A program made the translations under genes and the position numbers. A model generated the notes under the pieces. It was not told the origin of the DNA. It saw only the letters and a program-made list of their open reading frames with translations, and made no database searches. A stretch of DNA of 64,000 nucleotides from Odoribacter laneus YIT 12061 (GTDB lineage: Bacteria; Bacteroidota; Bacteroidia; Bacteroidales; Marinifilaceae), in NCBI RefSeq assembly GCF_000243215.1, contig NZ_JH594596.1:2252292-2316291 (forward strand), read 5' to 3'. Numbering within the stretch: the first letter of the stretch is position 1; every line of letters starts with the position of its first letter. Below, piece by piece: positions 19,353 through 28,377 of this stretch.

Positions 19353-20273
19353 ATGAAAACAAGGGAAATTATCGGTAATCTGATGGTATTGGGAACCATA
19401 CTTATTTATAGTTTCAATACGAATTTTATGAAAGTACTTATGCCGGAATGGATCGGTCCGTTAGGACTGGTTCTCGCCCGATGCCTTATGTGTGCTGTTG
19501 GCTTCTGGATTATCGGCCTCTTTCTCCCCCGTACTCCCGAAAATAGTCCGGGGCGACGCGATATCGGCATGATGATGCTGGGCGGCGTTTTGGGAATAGG
19601 CGCAAATTTACTGTTATACCTTACAGGACTTAACATCACGGGGCCCGTAGATACTTTCGTTATCCGTACCCTCCAGCCGATTATTGTCTTGTTACTGGCT
19701 GTACTGATTTTACACGTAAAATTTACAAAATATAAAATGATCGGGATTATCCTCGGTCTCGGAGGAGCTCTCTATGTTTCGATCATGCCCCATAGCGGAA
19801 ATGTAAAAGACTCCTTTACAGGTGATATCCTGGTCTTCGCTTCCACAGTAGCCAAATCCCTTTTTTTAGTATTAATCAAACCTTATACGCAAAAGTACAA
19901 CGCTTTCGTAGTAATGAAATGGATGGGACTGGCAGCTTTTATTGTTACTTTTCCTTTTGGGATCCGGCAACTTTTACAAGCCTCCCTCTTCCACACAACC
20001 GCTCCGGTAGCTATTTGGCTGGAATTCGGGTTTATACTCCTCATCACCACGATGGGAGCTTATTACCTCTCGGTAAAAGCCCTGAACTATATCACTCCCT
20101 TTGTAGAAAGCGCCTATATTTATCTGCTCCCTGTTACCGGAGCAATTGTCACCATCGGAATGGGATTACAGAAATTTTCCTGGCACGACCCGATCGCTCT
20201 TGCCCTAATTGTTATCGGATTTATTTTTATCAACAAAAAAACACCTACAACCTCTCAAACCGCTAAGCCATAG
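19353..20273 (+). CDS. EamA-family (DMT) transporter
   Basis: Ten hydrophobic segments in two EamA halves (about 8-145 and 160-300) identify a drug/metabolite transporter. I chose the ATG at 19353, which gives 306 residues starting directly before the first helix. The frame stays open to 19251, but those 34 residues are charged and not family-like. The second half keeps the GAYYLSVKALNYITPFVESAYIYLLPV pattern. Substrate is unknown; amino acids or small metabolites are usual for the family. Confidence 0.87.
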   Translation: MKTREIIGNLMVLGTILIYSFNTNFMKVLMPEWIGPLGLVLARCLMCAVGFWIIGLFLPRTPENSPGRRDIGMMMLGGVLGIGANLLLYLTGLNITGPVDTFVIRTLQPIIVLLLAVLILHVKFTKYKMIGIILGLGGALYVSIMPHSGNVKDSFTGDILVFASTVAKSLFLVLIKPYTQKYNAFVVMKWMGLAAFIVTFPFGIRQLLQASLFHTTAPVAIWLEFGFILLITTMGAYYLSVKALNYITPFVESAYIYLLPVTGAIVTIGMGLQKFSWHDPIALALIVIGFIFINKKTPTTSQTAKP

Positions 20274-20374
20274 AAAGGCAACTCTGAATTTATCCAGATA
20301 TCCGGGAAATGTCAATTCGGTGCAAAGTGTCTTTATCCAGCAACAGCCTTTTCAGGCATGTCTTTTGGATAAAT

Positions 20375-20398
20375 GACACAAAAGGGCACGTCCCTATA
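20375..20398 (-). repeat. Palindromic repeat, copy 1 (core AGGGACGTGCCCT)
   Basis: On the minus strand this reads TATAGGGACGTGCCCTTTTGTGTC, sharing the AGGGACGTGCCCTnnTGTGT core with the copies at 57442 and 63869. It overlaps the stop codon of the LpxA-like gene. It looks like a REP-type extragenic palindrome. Confidence 0.6.
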
Positions 20399-21173
20399 GG
20401 GTAACACCGATGATACCCCTCTCCGAAGACTCAATAAAATCGAGCATATAAGCCAATTCAGGACCGATTTCCATTATTTCCCGGATACGCCGGAGAGCAT
20501 TTTCCAAACTGGTACCACACTGATAAATCTGTCGGTAAGCTTTGGCAATGTCATCGATCAAACCCTCTGAGAAATGACCTTCTTTCGCCAATATAAGAGC
20601 ATTAATCCCATAATAAGTAATCGGATTATGAGCCGCTACAATATAAGGAGGCACATCTTTATTGGCCCGGCATCCATCGCGTACCAACGACCAGCTTCCT
20701 ACCCGGCAACCGTGTTTTATAATCACTCCGCTTCCCAAAATAGCCTCATCATCGATAATACAATTTCCGGCCGTCTTCGCCCCATTTCCCAAAACACAAT
20801 TATTTCCTAAATGGGTATCGTGAGCCAGATGAACTCCTTCCAATAAAAAGTTGCCATCCCCGACAATCGTACTATCAGTCGTATTGGTACCCCGGTTGAT
20901 AATTACCTTTTCCCGGATCGTATTGTGATGCCCGATTTTCAATAAAGTATCCTCACCTTTAAACTTAAAATCCTGAGGAGTAGCACCAATTATAGCCCCC
21001 TGATATACTATATTATCTGTTCCCATACGCGTCCCACTCAGTATACTAGCATAGGGCATGATCGTACAATTATCGCCGATTTCCACATCTTTATCGATAT
21101 AGGCGAAAGGATGAATCGTGACATTATCGCCGATTTTAGCTCCTTTATCTACATAAGCCAATGGACTGATCAT
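20394..21173 (-). CDS. lpxA: LpxA-like UDP-GlcNAc acyltransferase
   Basis: A 259-residue left-handed beta-helix protein with continuous hexapeptide repeats to about residue 185 and a helical C-terminus. LpxA features include TPQDFKFKGE, REKVIINRGT and the catalytic histidine region HLAHDT (His118, matching His125 of E. coli). It would transfer a hydroxyacyl chain from ACP to UDP-GlcNAc in lipid A synthesis. Oddities: the usual HQF motif reads KHG, and it stands alone, whereas Bacteroidota normally carry lpxA behind lpxD and an lpxC-fabZ fusion. It could be a second, specialised acyltransferase. Confidence 0.78.
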   Translation of the reverse strand: MISPLAYVDKGAKIGDNVTIHPFAYIDKDVEIGDNCTIMPYASILSGTRMGTDNIVYQGAIIGATPQDFKFKGEDTLLKIGHHNTIREKVIINRGTNTTDSTIVGDGNFLLEGVHLAHDTHLGNNCVLGNGAKTAGNCIIDDEAILGSGVIIKHGCRVGSWSLVRDGCRANKDVPPYIVAAHNPITYYGINALILAKEGHFSEGLIDDIAKAYRQIYQCGTSLENALRRIREIMEIGPELAYMLDFIESSERGIIGVTL

Positions 21174-21194
21174 AATTTCAATATTAAAGGTTAA

Positions 21195-22586
21195 TTATTT
21201 TACTCCTCCTCCCAAAGCATGATACAAATTCACAACCGCCTGCATCCGTTGGAATTCATCAGCTATCCCCGACAACTGGGCGCTTAACAAAGATTGTTGA
21301 GCTGTCAGGACTTCCAGATAAGTAGAGGTTCCTAAGGTTAATAATTCCTGAGTATATTCTACGGATTTTTCCAAAGATTCGATCTGCTTTTCCCGTTGTA
21401 CAATTTTATCCTGTGCCGTCTGGTAAAGATTTAAAGCATTGCTCACTTCACTTCCCGCATTCAGAATAGCCTGTTCAAAACTCAATAAGGCTTCCTGTTG
21501 CTGGGCTTTGGCAATTTTTAAACGGGCAATATTAGCTCCCCGATAAAAAAGAGGCTGAGTCAGGGAACCAATCACAGAAGCAATCATTTTCCCGGGATTC
21601 GTAATCAGATTCCCGGCCTGATTGGTCCAACCGTAAGTGCCATTTATTGTAATCTGGGGGTAAAAAGCGGCCCGGGCTTCATTTGTATTGTAGTATGTCC
21701 CCGCTAATGCCATCTCTGCCACTTTTACGTCCGGGCGGTTTCCCAACAACTGAATCGGAACTCCGGCTTGCAATACTGTCGGTAATTGCTGATCTTCTAT
21801 TCTTCCTCTTGCAATTTTTTGCGGAGCTTGCCTCAGCAATAATGACAAGGAATTCTCCGTTTCCCGAATCTGATTTTTCAAATCCGCCATGGAGGCAAGA
21901 ACCATATAATAATTGGCTTCACTCTGTACTACTCCGGCCTCATTCACCATAGCCGCCTCTTTCATCGCCCTCATGGTCTCCACATTCTTCTTCCAGAGTA
22001 CAGAAGTTTCTTCCGTTATCTCCAACTGCTTATCCAGCATAAGCAACATATAATAATAATTGGCGATGGCTGCCACTACTTGCGTCTGTACAGCCTGCTG
22101 ATAAGCTTCACTCTGTAGCAAAGCGGCTTTCGCAGCCCGTTTGGTATTTAAGATTTTACCGAAAAGGTCAATCTCCCAACTTCCCACTACCGGCAACGAC
22201 CAGCTCCAACTTCCGTGCGACTTGTCAAAACTACTTACTCCTCCTTGAGGCGCCAAGGAAAGAGAAGGCAAATAAGACAAACGGGAGGTCATCAAGCTGG
22301 CCTGAGCCTCTTTCACCCTCAGCAAGGCCGCCTGTAAATCCGTATTTCTCTCCAAACCCAAGCGAATCAACGCCTGTAAATCCGGATCGGTAAATACCTG
22401 CTCCCAAGGGAGATTCGCCATATTTGAAGTATCAGAAACCAACGTATCTGTAGTCGAAACAGGATCTCTGTAAAGTCCCTGAGTATCTACTTCAGGCCGG
22501 CTATACTGCTTATATATATGGCAACTACTCAAAAGTAAAGCCATACACAACGGATATAATAGGATTTTTATCTTCATTTTATTCAT
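21195..22586 (-). CDS. RND efflux outer membrane lipoprotein, NodT/OprM-type
   Basis: The 463 residues start with a lipoprotein signal ending in LLLSSC. Two OEP domains follow with the typical PWEQVFTDPDLQALIRLGLERNTDL opening and a coiled-coil tunnel. It should be the outer-membrane channel of the RND pump encoded just upstream. Its ATG overlaps the stop codon of the pump gene (TAATG, 1 nt), so the two are translationally coupled. The LpxA-like gene follows 21 nt later and may share the transcript. Confidence 0.92.
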   Translation of the reverse strand: MNKMKIKILLYPLCMALLLSSCHIYKQYSRPEVDTQGLYRDPVSTTDTLVSDTSNMANLPWEQVFTDPDLQALIRLGLERNTDLQAALLRVKEAQASLMTSRLSYLPSLSLAPQGGVSSFDKSHGSWSWSLPVVGSWEIDLFGKILNTKRAAKAALLQSEAYQQAVQTQVVAAIANYYYMLLMLDKQLEITEETSVLWKKNVETMRAMKEAAMVNEAGVVQSEANYYMVLASMADLKNQIRETENSLSLLLRQAPQKIARGRIEDQQLPTVLQAGVPIQLLGNRPDVKVAEMALAGTYYNTNEARAAFYPQITINGTYGWTNQAGNLITNPGKMIASVIGSLTQPLFYRGANIARLKIAKAQQQEALLSFEQAILNAGSEVSNALNLYQTAQDKIVQREKQIESLEKSVEYTQELLTLGTSTYLEVLTAQQSLLSAQLSGIADEFQRMQAVVNLYHALGGGVK

Positions 22587-25500
22587 TATTTCGTATACTG
22601 TTCAATCTCAGATTCTATTTCTGTATTATCTGTATCATGCCATTCCATCGGTTTAAGTTTTTCCTGCAGATATTCAAAAGCGACAAACAATGCCGGCACA
22701 ATAAATATCTGACATATCATACCGATAAGCATACCTCCGATGGATCCCGTCCCTAACGTACTGTTACCATTTGCCCCTACTCCGTGAGCAAACATCAAAG
22801 GAATCAACCCGATAATCATCGCCAAGGATGTCATCAAAATAGGCCGTAAACGGGCAGAAGCACCCGATATAGCCGCATCTTTAATACTCATGCCCGTTTT
22901 TCGCCTGTCTAAGGCAAATTCCGTAATCAGAATGGCATTTTTCGCCAATAAACCAATCAACATAATAAGGGCAATCTGCATGTAAATATTATTTTCTACT
23001 CCCATTATCTGAGCAAAAATAAAACTTCCCATCAAACCGGAAGGCACAGAAAGGATAACGACCAAAGGCAATAAATAACTTTCATACTGTGCACTCAACA
23101 ACAAATAAACAAATACCAGACAAAGGGCAAAAATGATAGCCGTTGTTCCCCCGCTACTCCCTTGTTCTTCACGGGTCATACCCGAAAATTCATACCCATA
23201 TCCGGTCGGCAATTCAGCAGCAGCCACTTCTTCTATAGCCTTAATAGCCTGTCCGGAGCTATAGCCATCTGCTGCAGAACCGTTTACACTCATAGAAGTA
23301 AACATATTAAAACGTTTAATATTATCCGGGCCGTATACTTTTTTCAAAGTCATAAATTGAGTAATCGGAGCCATCTCATTGCCATTTCTCACTTTTATCC
23401 CCTGCAATGACTCGGGACTAACACGATATTTGGGATCGGCTTGTATCATGACACGGTAAAGCTTTCCAAAACGGTTAAAATTGGAAGCATAAATACCCCC
23501 GTAATATCCCTGCAAGGTCGTCAGAATATCATTCGGACTGATACCGGCTTGTTTACATTTTGCCGCATCGATCTCGATCATATACTGCGGGAAGGTAGGA
23601 TTGAAGGAAGTTTGAGCCGTAGCAATTTCCGGTCTTTCCCTCAACTTCGCCAAAAAGTTTTGGGCAATTTCGTAAAAATCATCCAGATCGCCTCCTGTCT
23701 TGTCCTGTAAATTCAATTCATAACCGTTCGTAACACTATAGCCGGGAATCATCGGAGGAGCAAATAACAATACCCGGGCATCTTTGATAGCCGTTTTCGC
23801 CTGCATATAAAGTGAACCGATGATGGAATTGAGATCCTGCCCTTCTCCCTTCCGTTCCGACCAGTCTTTCAACTTTACAATCAATGTACCGTAAGAACTA
23901 CCTTGTCCGGCCAGAAAACTGTAGCCGGTCACCTGCGTCCGGTTTGCCACAGCCGGATTAGCTGCGACCAAACTGTCCACTTGCTGCATGACATACTGGG
24001 TTCTTTCCTGAGAAGTCCCGGGAGCCATATCCACCACTACAAACAACGTCCCCGTATCTTCATTGGGCACTAATCCCGTCGGCGTAATATTCATCAATAA
24101 AATCAACAAAACAGCAGTGACTACTACTACCCCAAAAGCTAATATTTTGCGGTGTATAAAAAACAATATACTCTTCTCATATTTCTTCAACAGCCGGTCG
24201 TAAGCAACGTTAAAAGCGATATGAAAACGCTCGATAAAGGTCGTTTTTTTCTTTTTTTCTTCTTTCTGCTGATGCGGTTTCAGGAAAATAGCACACAAAG
24301 CCGGACTCAATGTCAACGCATTAATAGCGGACAATCCAATAGCAATCGCCATTGTCAAACCGAACTGACGGTAAAAAGTTCCGGATGTTCCCCCCATAAA
24401 GCTTACCGGAATAAAAACCGACATCATTACCAAAGTAATGGATACGATTGCTCCTCCCAACTCACTCATGGCATCAATAGAGGCTAAACGGGCCGACTTA
24501 TATCCCTGATCCAGTTTCGCATGCACCCCTTCCACCACTACAATTGCATCATCTACTACAATCGCAATAGCCAAGACCATAGCACATAAGGTCAGTAAGT
24601 TGACACTAAATCCTATCAGATACAAACCAAAAAAGGTACCGATCAGGGCCACAGGAATGGCTATCGCCGGAATCAAAGTTGAACGAAAATCCTGCAAAAA
24701 GATATACACGACCAAAAATACCAGAATAAATGCCTCTATCAATGTCTTTAATACCTCATGTATAGACGCAAACAAAAAGTCATTTGCATTGATAAGGGTG
24801 GCAATTTTTACTCCGGAAGGCAAATCCTTCTCAATCTTATTCAAATAATCGCTGATATTATTGATAATTTCTGTTGCATTGGAACCCGCTGTCTGAAAAA
24901 CGATAGCGGTTACTCCGGCATGTCCGTTTACCTTATTGTCATACCCGTAAGTCAATCGTCCCAACTCCACATTAGCTACATCCTTCAGCCGCAAGATCTC
25001 TCCCTCCGGAGTCGCCCGGATCACGATATCTTCAAACTCCTCTACAGTCTGCAAACGACCTTTATAGCGCATGATATACTGAAAAGACTGATCGCCTTTT
25101 TCTCCGAATTGTCCGGGCGCAGCTTCTATATTCTGTTCGGCCAAAGCAACCGTCACATCTCCCGGCATGAGTTTATACTGAGCCATTACATCTGGCTTTA
25201 ACCAGATACGCATGGAATAATCCGTTCCAAAAACCATCACATCCCCTACTCCCGGGATACGCTTAATTTCCGGAACCGTATTAATATTCAGATAATTCTC
25301 TAAAAAATTAACATCGTATTTATCGTCGGAACTATACAAAGAAAAACCCATCAACATACTTGTCTGCCGCTTTTGAGTGATCACCCCGACTTGGGTTACT
25401 TCTACCGGCAGAAAACCTTGTGCCTTAGCCACACGGTTTTGTACGTTTACGGCAGCCATATCCGGGTCTGTTCCCTGTTTAAAATACACTTCTATCGACG

Positions 25501-25765
25501 CATCTCCTGTATTGGTTGCCGTAGAAGTCATGTACATCATATCTTCTACACCGTTAATCTGCTCTTCCAAAGGAGCGATCACACTGTTTAAAACGGTCTG
25601 GGCATTCGCTCCCGTATAAGTTGTATTCACACGTATAGTAGGAGGAGCAATATCCGGATACTGAGACACAGGGAGAGACACTAATCCCAATACCCCTAAA
25701 ATAACGATTAGAATAGAAATAACCGTCGAAAGCACCGGACGGTTTATAAATTTATCTAATTTCAT
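22586..25765 (-). CDS. RND multidrug efflux pump, AcrB/HAE1 family
   Basis: The 1059-residue inner-membrane pump has the family's twelve helices and two large periplasmic loops. It begins with the standard FINRPVLSTVISI segment and carries the proton-relay pair VDDAIVVVEG in helix 4. A basic/charged cytosolic segment follows mid-protein (about residue 500), then the GLLAKNAILITEFA motif in the second half. Length and domain order are normal. With the adaptor upstream and the OprM-type channel downstream it forms a complete tripartite exporter for hydrophobic compounds. Confidence 0.96.
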   Translation of the reverse strand: MKLDKFINRPVLSTVISILIVILGVLGLVSLPVSQYPDIAPPTIRVNTTYTGANAQTVLNSVIAPLEEQINGVEDMMYMTSTATNTGDASIEVYFKQGTDPDMAAVNVQNRVAKAQGFLPVEVTQVGVITQKRQTSMLMGFSLYSSDDKYDVNFLENYLNINTVPEIKRIPGVGDVMVFGTDYSMRIWLKPDVMAQYKLMPGDVTVALAEQNIEAAPGQFGEKGDQSFQYIMRYKGRLQTVEEFEDIVIRATPEGEILRLKDVANVELGRLTYGYDNKVNGHAGVTAIVFQTAGSNATEIINNISDYLNKIEKDLPSGVKIATLINANDFLFASIHEVLKTLIEAFILVFLVVYIFLQDFRSTLIPAIAIPVALIGTFFGLYLIGFSVNLLTLCAMVLAIAIVVDDAIVVVEGVHAKLDQGYKSARLASIDAMSELGGAIVSITLVMMSVFIPVSFMGGTSGTFYRQFGLTMAIAIGLSAINALTLSPALCAIFLKPHQQKEEKKKKTTFIERFHIAFNVAYDRLLKKYEKSILFFIHRKILAFGVVVVTAVLLILLMNITPTGLVPNEDTGTLFVVVDMAPGTSQERTQYVMQQVDSLVAANPAVANRTQVTGYSFLAGQGSSYGTLIVKLKDWSERKGEGQDLNSIIGSLYMQAKTAIKDARVLLFAPPMIPGYSVTNGYELNLQDKTGGDLDDFYEIAQNFLAKLRERPEIATAQTSFNPTFPQYMIEIDAAKCKQAGISPNDILTTLQGYYGGIYASNFNRFGKLYRVMIQADPKYRVSPESLQGIKVRNGNEMAPITQFMTLKKVYGPDNIKRFNMFTSMSVNGSAADGYSSGQAIKAIEEVAAAELPTGYGYEFSGMTREEQGSSGGTTAIIFALCLVFVYLLLSAQYESYLLPLVVILSVPSGLMGSFIFAQIMGVENNIYMQIALIMLIGLLAKNAILITEFALDRRKTGMSIKDAAISGASARLRPILMTSLAMIIGLIPLMFAHGVGANGNSTLGTGSIGGMLIGMICQIFIVPALFVAFEYLQEKLKPMEWHDTDNTEIESEIEQYTK

Positions 25766-25787
25766 TTTCTTTTCTTTTTAACACAAA

Positions 25788-26978
25788 TTATTTTTTCTCA
25801 GCTTCCCCTTGTTTCTGAGTCATAGCACTGATTTTAGCTGCTGATTCCTGCGGAGTAATGGGCTTGATCCGCTGTCCGTCTCTCAAGGTACCTACTCCTT
25901 CTATCACCACCTGATCTCCAGGATTTAAACCCGCAGTAACGACATAATTCTTTCCGTCATCTAAATTAAATATTTGTATTTCCGTATTTTTCAGGGTGGA
26001 ATCAGCTTGTACTACATATACAAACTTTTTATCCTGTAGCTCATACGAAGCCTTTTGAGGTATTAAAAGAGCCTCTTCCATAACCGAAGGGATCTGTATA
26101 GATCCGGTTCCTCCGCTTCTCAATAAATATTGCGGGTTGTTAAATGCAGCCCTAACGCTCACAGCTCCGGTAGCCTGATCAATCACTCCACTGATTGTTT
26201 CAATCTTACCCTTCTCCGGATAAAGCGAACCATCAGCCAGTACTAATTCCACTTCGGGCATCTTTTGCAATACCCCTGTAGAGGAACCATCCTGCCGGAT
26301 TAAATCCAATAATTGTTTTTCCGTCATCGAAAAATAAACATACATTTTCGAAATATCCGAAACTGTAGTCAAAGGCGTTGCGGTCGTAGGCCCTACTAAA
26401 GCTCCTACCCGAAAAGGGATCGTTCCTACTACTCCATCCGAAGGACTTACGACTTTTGTATAAGAAAGATTTTTTTCGGCATTCACTAACTGGGCCTCAG
26501 CCTGCGCCAGAGCCGCTTTCTGAGAAGCCAGCGTATTCTCAGCCATTTGTAAATCGTATTGACTGATAATATTCTTTTTCGTCAATTCCCGTTTGTTATC
26601 CGTAGTTAACTGTGCTGTCGCCACATTGGCCTTCGCCACGTTTACAGCAGCCCGCGCTACGTTTACAGCTTCTTCATACTGTACCGGATCAATTATAAAT
26701 AAAGTTTCCCCCTTCCGGACTGTCGCTCCCTCATCCACACATAATTGAGTAATAAAACCACTTACATTTGGGCGAATCTCGATATCCTGCCGGCCTCGGA
26801 TGGTAGCAGGATAAGAACTACTCAAAGCAACTGACTGAGGCTCCAACGTAATGACAGCATATTCTGCCGCTCCTCCAAAACCTGTTTGCTGCTTGGAACT
26901 ACAAGCAAAAAGCGTCACACCGAATGCAACAATAAATAACTTACGAAACTGCATTTTCATTAGTTTTTGAATTTTCAT
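25788..26978 (-). CDS. RND efflux periplasmic adaptor, AcrA-type lipoprotein
   Basis: The 396 residues comprise a lipoprotein signal (VTLFACSS), paired lipoyl motifs (RGRQDIEIRPNVSGFI and VSPSDGVVGTIPFRVG), an alpha hairpin between them (about 95-165), a beta-barrel and a C-terminal membrane-proximal domain. It is the first gene of the RND operon, 22 nt before the pump. Three in-frame ATGs lie within the first nine codons (26978, 26960, 26954) and the choice among them is open. The last residues are Lys/Gln rich and variable. Confidence 0.93.
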   Translation of the reverse strand: MKIQKLMKMQFRKLFIVAFGVTLFACSSKQQTGFGGAAEYAVITLEPQSVALSSSYPATIRGRQDIEIRPNVSGFITQLCVDEGATVRKGETLFIIDPVQYEEAVNVARAAVNVAKANVATAQLTTDNKRELTKKNIISQYDLQMAENTLASQKAALAQAEAQLVNAEKNLSYTKVVSPSDGVVGTIPFRVGALVGPTTATPLTTVSDISKMYVYFSMTEKQLLDLIRQDGSSTGVLQKMPEVELVLADGSLYPEKGKIETISGVIDQATGAVSVRAAFNNPQYLLRSGGTGSIQIPSVMEEALLIPQKASYELQDKKFVYVVQADSTLKNTEIQIFNLDDGKNYVVTAGLNPGDQVVIEGVGTLRDGQRIKPITPQESAAKISAMTQKQGEAEKK

Positions 26979-27054
26979 ATTATTTTTAATTGATATATCA
27001 GGGGATTAAATAAAAAGTCCAAAATTTTATAGGCGAAACTCTACAAAATTCATG

Positions 27055-27062
27055 CAAAACTA
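27055..27062 (-). promoter_or_regulatory. Candidate -7 promoter box of the RND operon
   Basis: TAGTTTTG on the minus strand fits TAnnTTTG and would start a leader of about 70 nt. An ATTG lies 22 nt upstream as a weak -33 element. Confidence 0.42.
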
Positions 27063-27328
27063 CGATGATTTATGTTTATTATTTCAATAAATATGAAAAA
27101 AAAATTGATTTCAAACGATTTTTTTTGAAAATAAATTTAATTTCTGCCTAAAAAATAGTTGTGTAGAACGTTTATACGTAAAAATATTCAAAAAATATAC
27201 GGGATATAAAGGAAGAGAAGAAAACACCCAGAAATGCTTTTCTCCTATAGCTTCCGGTAAATCGTATCCATTTTTAGCATTCCAGGGGAATACTTCCTTT
27301 TTTATACTCTACACACCCTTTTAATCTC

Positions 27329-27336
27329 TATCTTTG
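27329..27336 (+). promoter_or_regulatory. Candidate -7 promoter box of the EamA transporter gene
   Basis: TATCTTTG fits TAnnTTTG. Its last bases contain the TTG at 27334 that could be mistaken for a start codon. Transcription from here would begin near 27343, supporting translation from ATG 27358. Confidence 0.45.
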
Positions 27337-27357
27337 TCCTCCGATAAAAATCAGGCT

Positions 27358-28248
27358 ATGGGTAAAAAAAACATGCTTTTTCATATACTAGCAGCTTTCA
27401 CCATTATTATCTGGGGAATCACACTGATTTCCACAAAAATACTAATTTTCAACGGTTTAAGTCCAGCCGGCATTATGCTTTACCGTTTTGTGATCGCCTA
27501 CGCCGTTCTTTGGATATTTTATCCTCGCCTCCCTAAAGTGAAAAAATGGAAAGACGAAGCGATATTTTTTGCAGCCGGACTTTTCGGAGGGACGATCTAT
27601 TTCTTAACGGAAAATACGGCTGTTGGGATTACCAATACTTCCAACGTAGCTCTGATCGTTACTACAGCCCCTTTGCTCACTGCTTTTATAGCAAATTTTA
27701 CCTTGAAAAACGAACCGTTAAAGCGTCATACCTTCCTCGGTTCCATCATCGCTTTAGGAGGTGTCTTTTTAATTGTCTTCAACGGTAATTTTATCCTTCA
27801 GTTAAACCCGGCAGGAGATTTATTATCTTTTTTCTCCGCTTTATCCTGGGCCATATATTCCATATTAATCAAAAAAATCAGTCATCAATATCCAGTGTTA
27901 TTTACGACCAGGCGTGTTTTCTTTTACAGCATACTCACTCTTTTGCCCTGGTTTTGTTACGAACCCCTCCCCCTGGATTTTTCTATTCTTCTTCAAAAAG
28001 AAGTCATTTTCAATTTACTTTTCCTGAGCCTCATCGCTTCCTCCCTCTGTTTTTACATTTGGAATATCATCATTAAAAACTTAGGAGCTGTACATACAAA
28101 TAATTATATTTATTTTATCAGTATTGTCACCCTGTTTGTTTCTTGGCTGGTATTAGATGAAAAAATCACCGCCTACGCCCTTCTGGGAGCCGTACTCATT
28201 CTTGCAGGAGTCTATCTGGCCGAACGAAAAACAAATAAAATAAAGTGA
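27358..28248 (+). CDS. EamA-family (DMT) transporter
   Basis: This 296-residue membrane protein has ten predicted helices in two EamA repeats. It shows the FHILAAFTIIIWGITLISTKIL start, the ENTAVGITNTSNVALIVTTAPLLTA block in the first half and YIYFISIVTLFVSWLVLDE in the second. A TTG at 27334 would add eight residues, but it lies inside the promoter box, so ATG 27358 is preferred. It is only distantly similar to the other EamA protein of this window. Substrate is not inferable. Confidence 0.88.
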   Translation: MGKKNMLFHILAAFTIIIWGITLISTKILIFNGLSPAGIMLYRFVIAYAVLWIFYPRLPKVKKWKDEAIFFAAGLFGGTIYFLTENTAVGITNTSNVALIVTTAPLLTAFIANFTLKNEPLKRHTFLGSIIALGGVFLIVFNGNFILQLNPAGDLLSFFSALSWAIYSILIKKISHQYPVLFTTRRVFFYSILTLLPWFCYEPLPLDFSILLQKEVIFNLLFLSLIASSLCFYIWNIIIKNLGAVHTNNYIYFISIVTLFVSWLVLDEKITAYALLGAVLILAGVYLAERKTNKIK

Positions 28249-28312
28249 TAAAATTTAACATATTTTCAAAGGAGCATTTCTATTTTCATTAAATTAATTC
28301 ACAAATTATACT

Positions 28313-28320
28313 TAATTTTG
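28313..28320 (+). promoter_or_regulatory. Candidate -7 promoter box of the antiporter/mgtC unit
   Basis: TAATTTTG matches TAnnTTTG about 58 nt before the antiporter ATG. No clear -33 element is seen. Confidence 0.35.
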
Positions 28321-28377
28321 CTAGGCATTCGATAAGACCCATTAAAATTACTTCTTCAACTTACTAAAGTATAATTT

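Larger units (their letters stand above)
26979..27357. other. AT-rich divergent promoter region of the RND operon and an EamA gene
   Basis: These 379 nt hold no gene. Both transcription units start here: a minus-strand TAGTTTTG at 27055-27062 for the RND operon and a plus-strand TATCTTTG at 27329-27336 for the EamA gene. The middle is AT-rich with A and T runs (27090-27150). I see no obvious operator palindrome for a TetR-type repressor, and no regulator gene is adjacent. Confidence 0.5.

Noticed and set aside
20318..20375. TTTATCCA...TGGATAAA inverted sequence as a terminator
   Set aside because: The loop is about 26 nt, the stem AT-rich and there is no T-run; it may belong to the repeat copy next to it.
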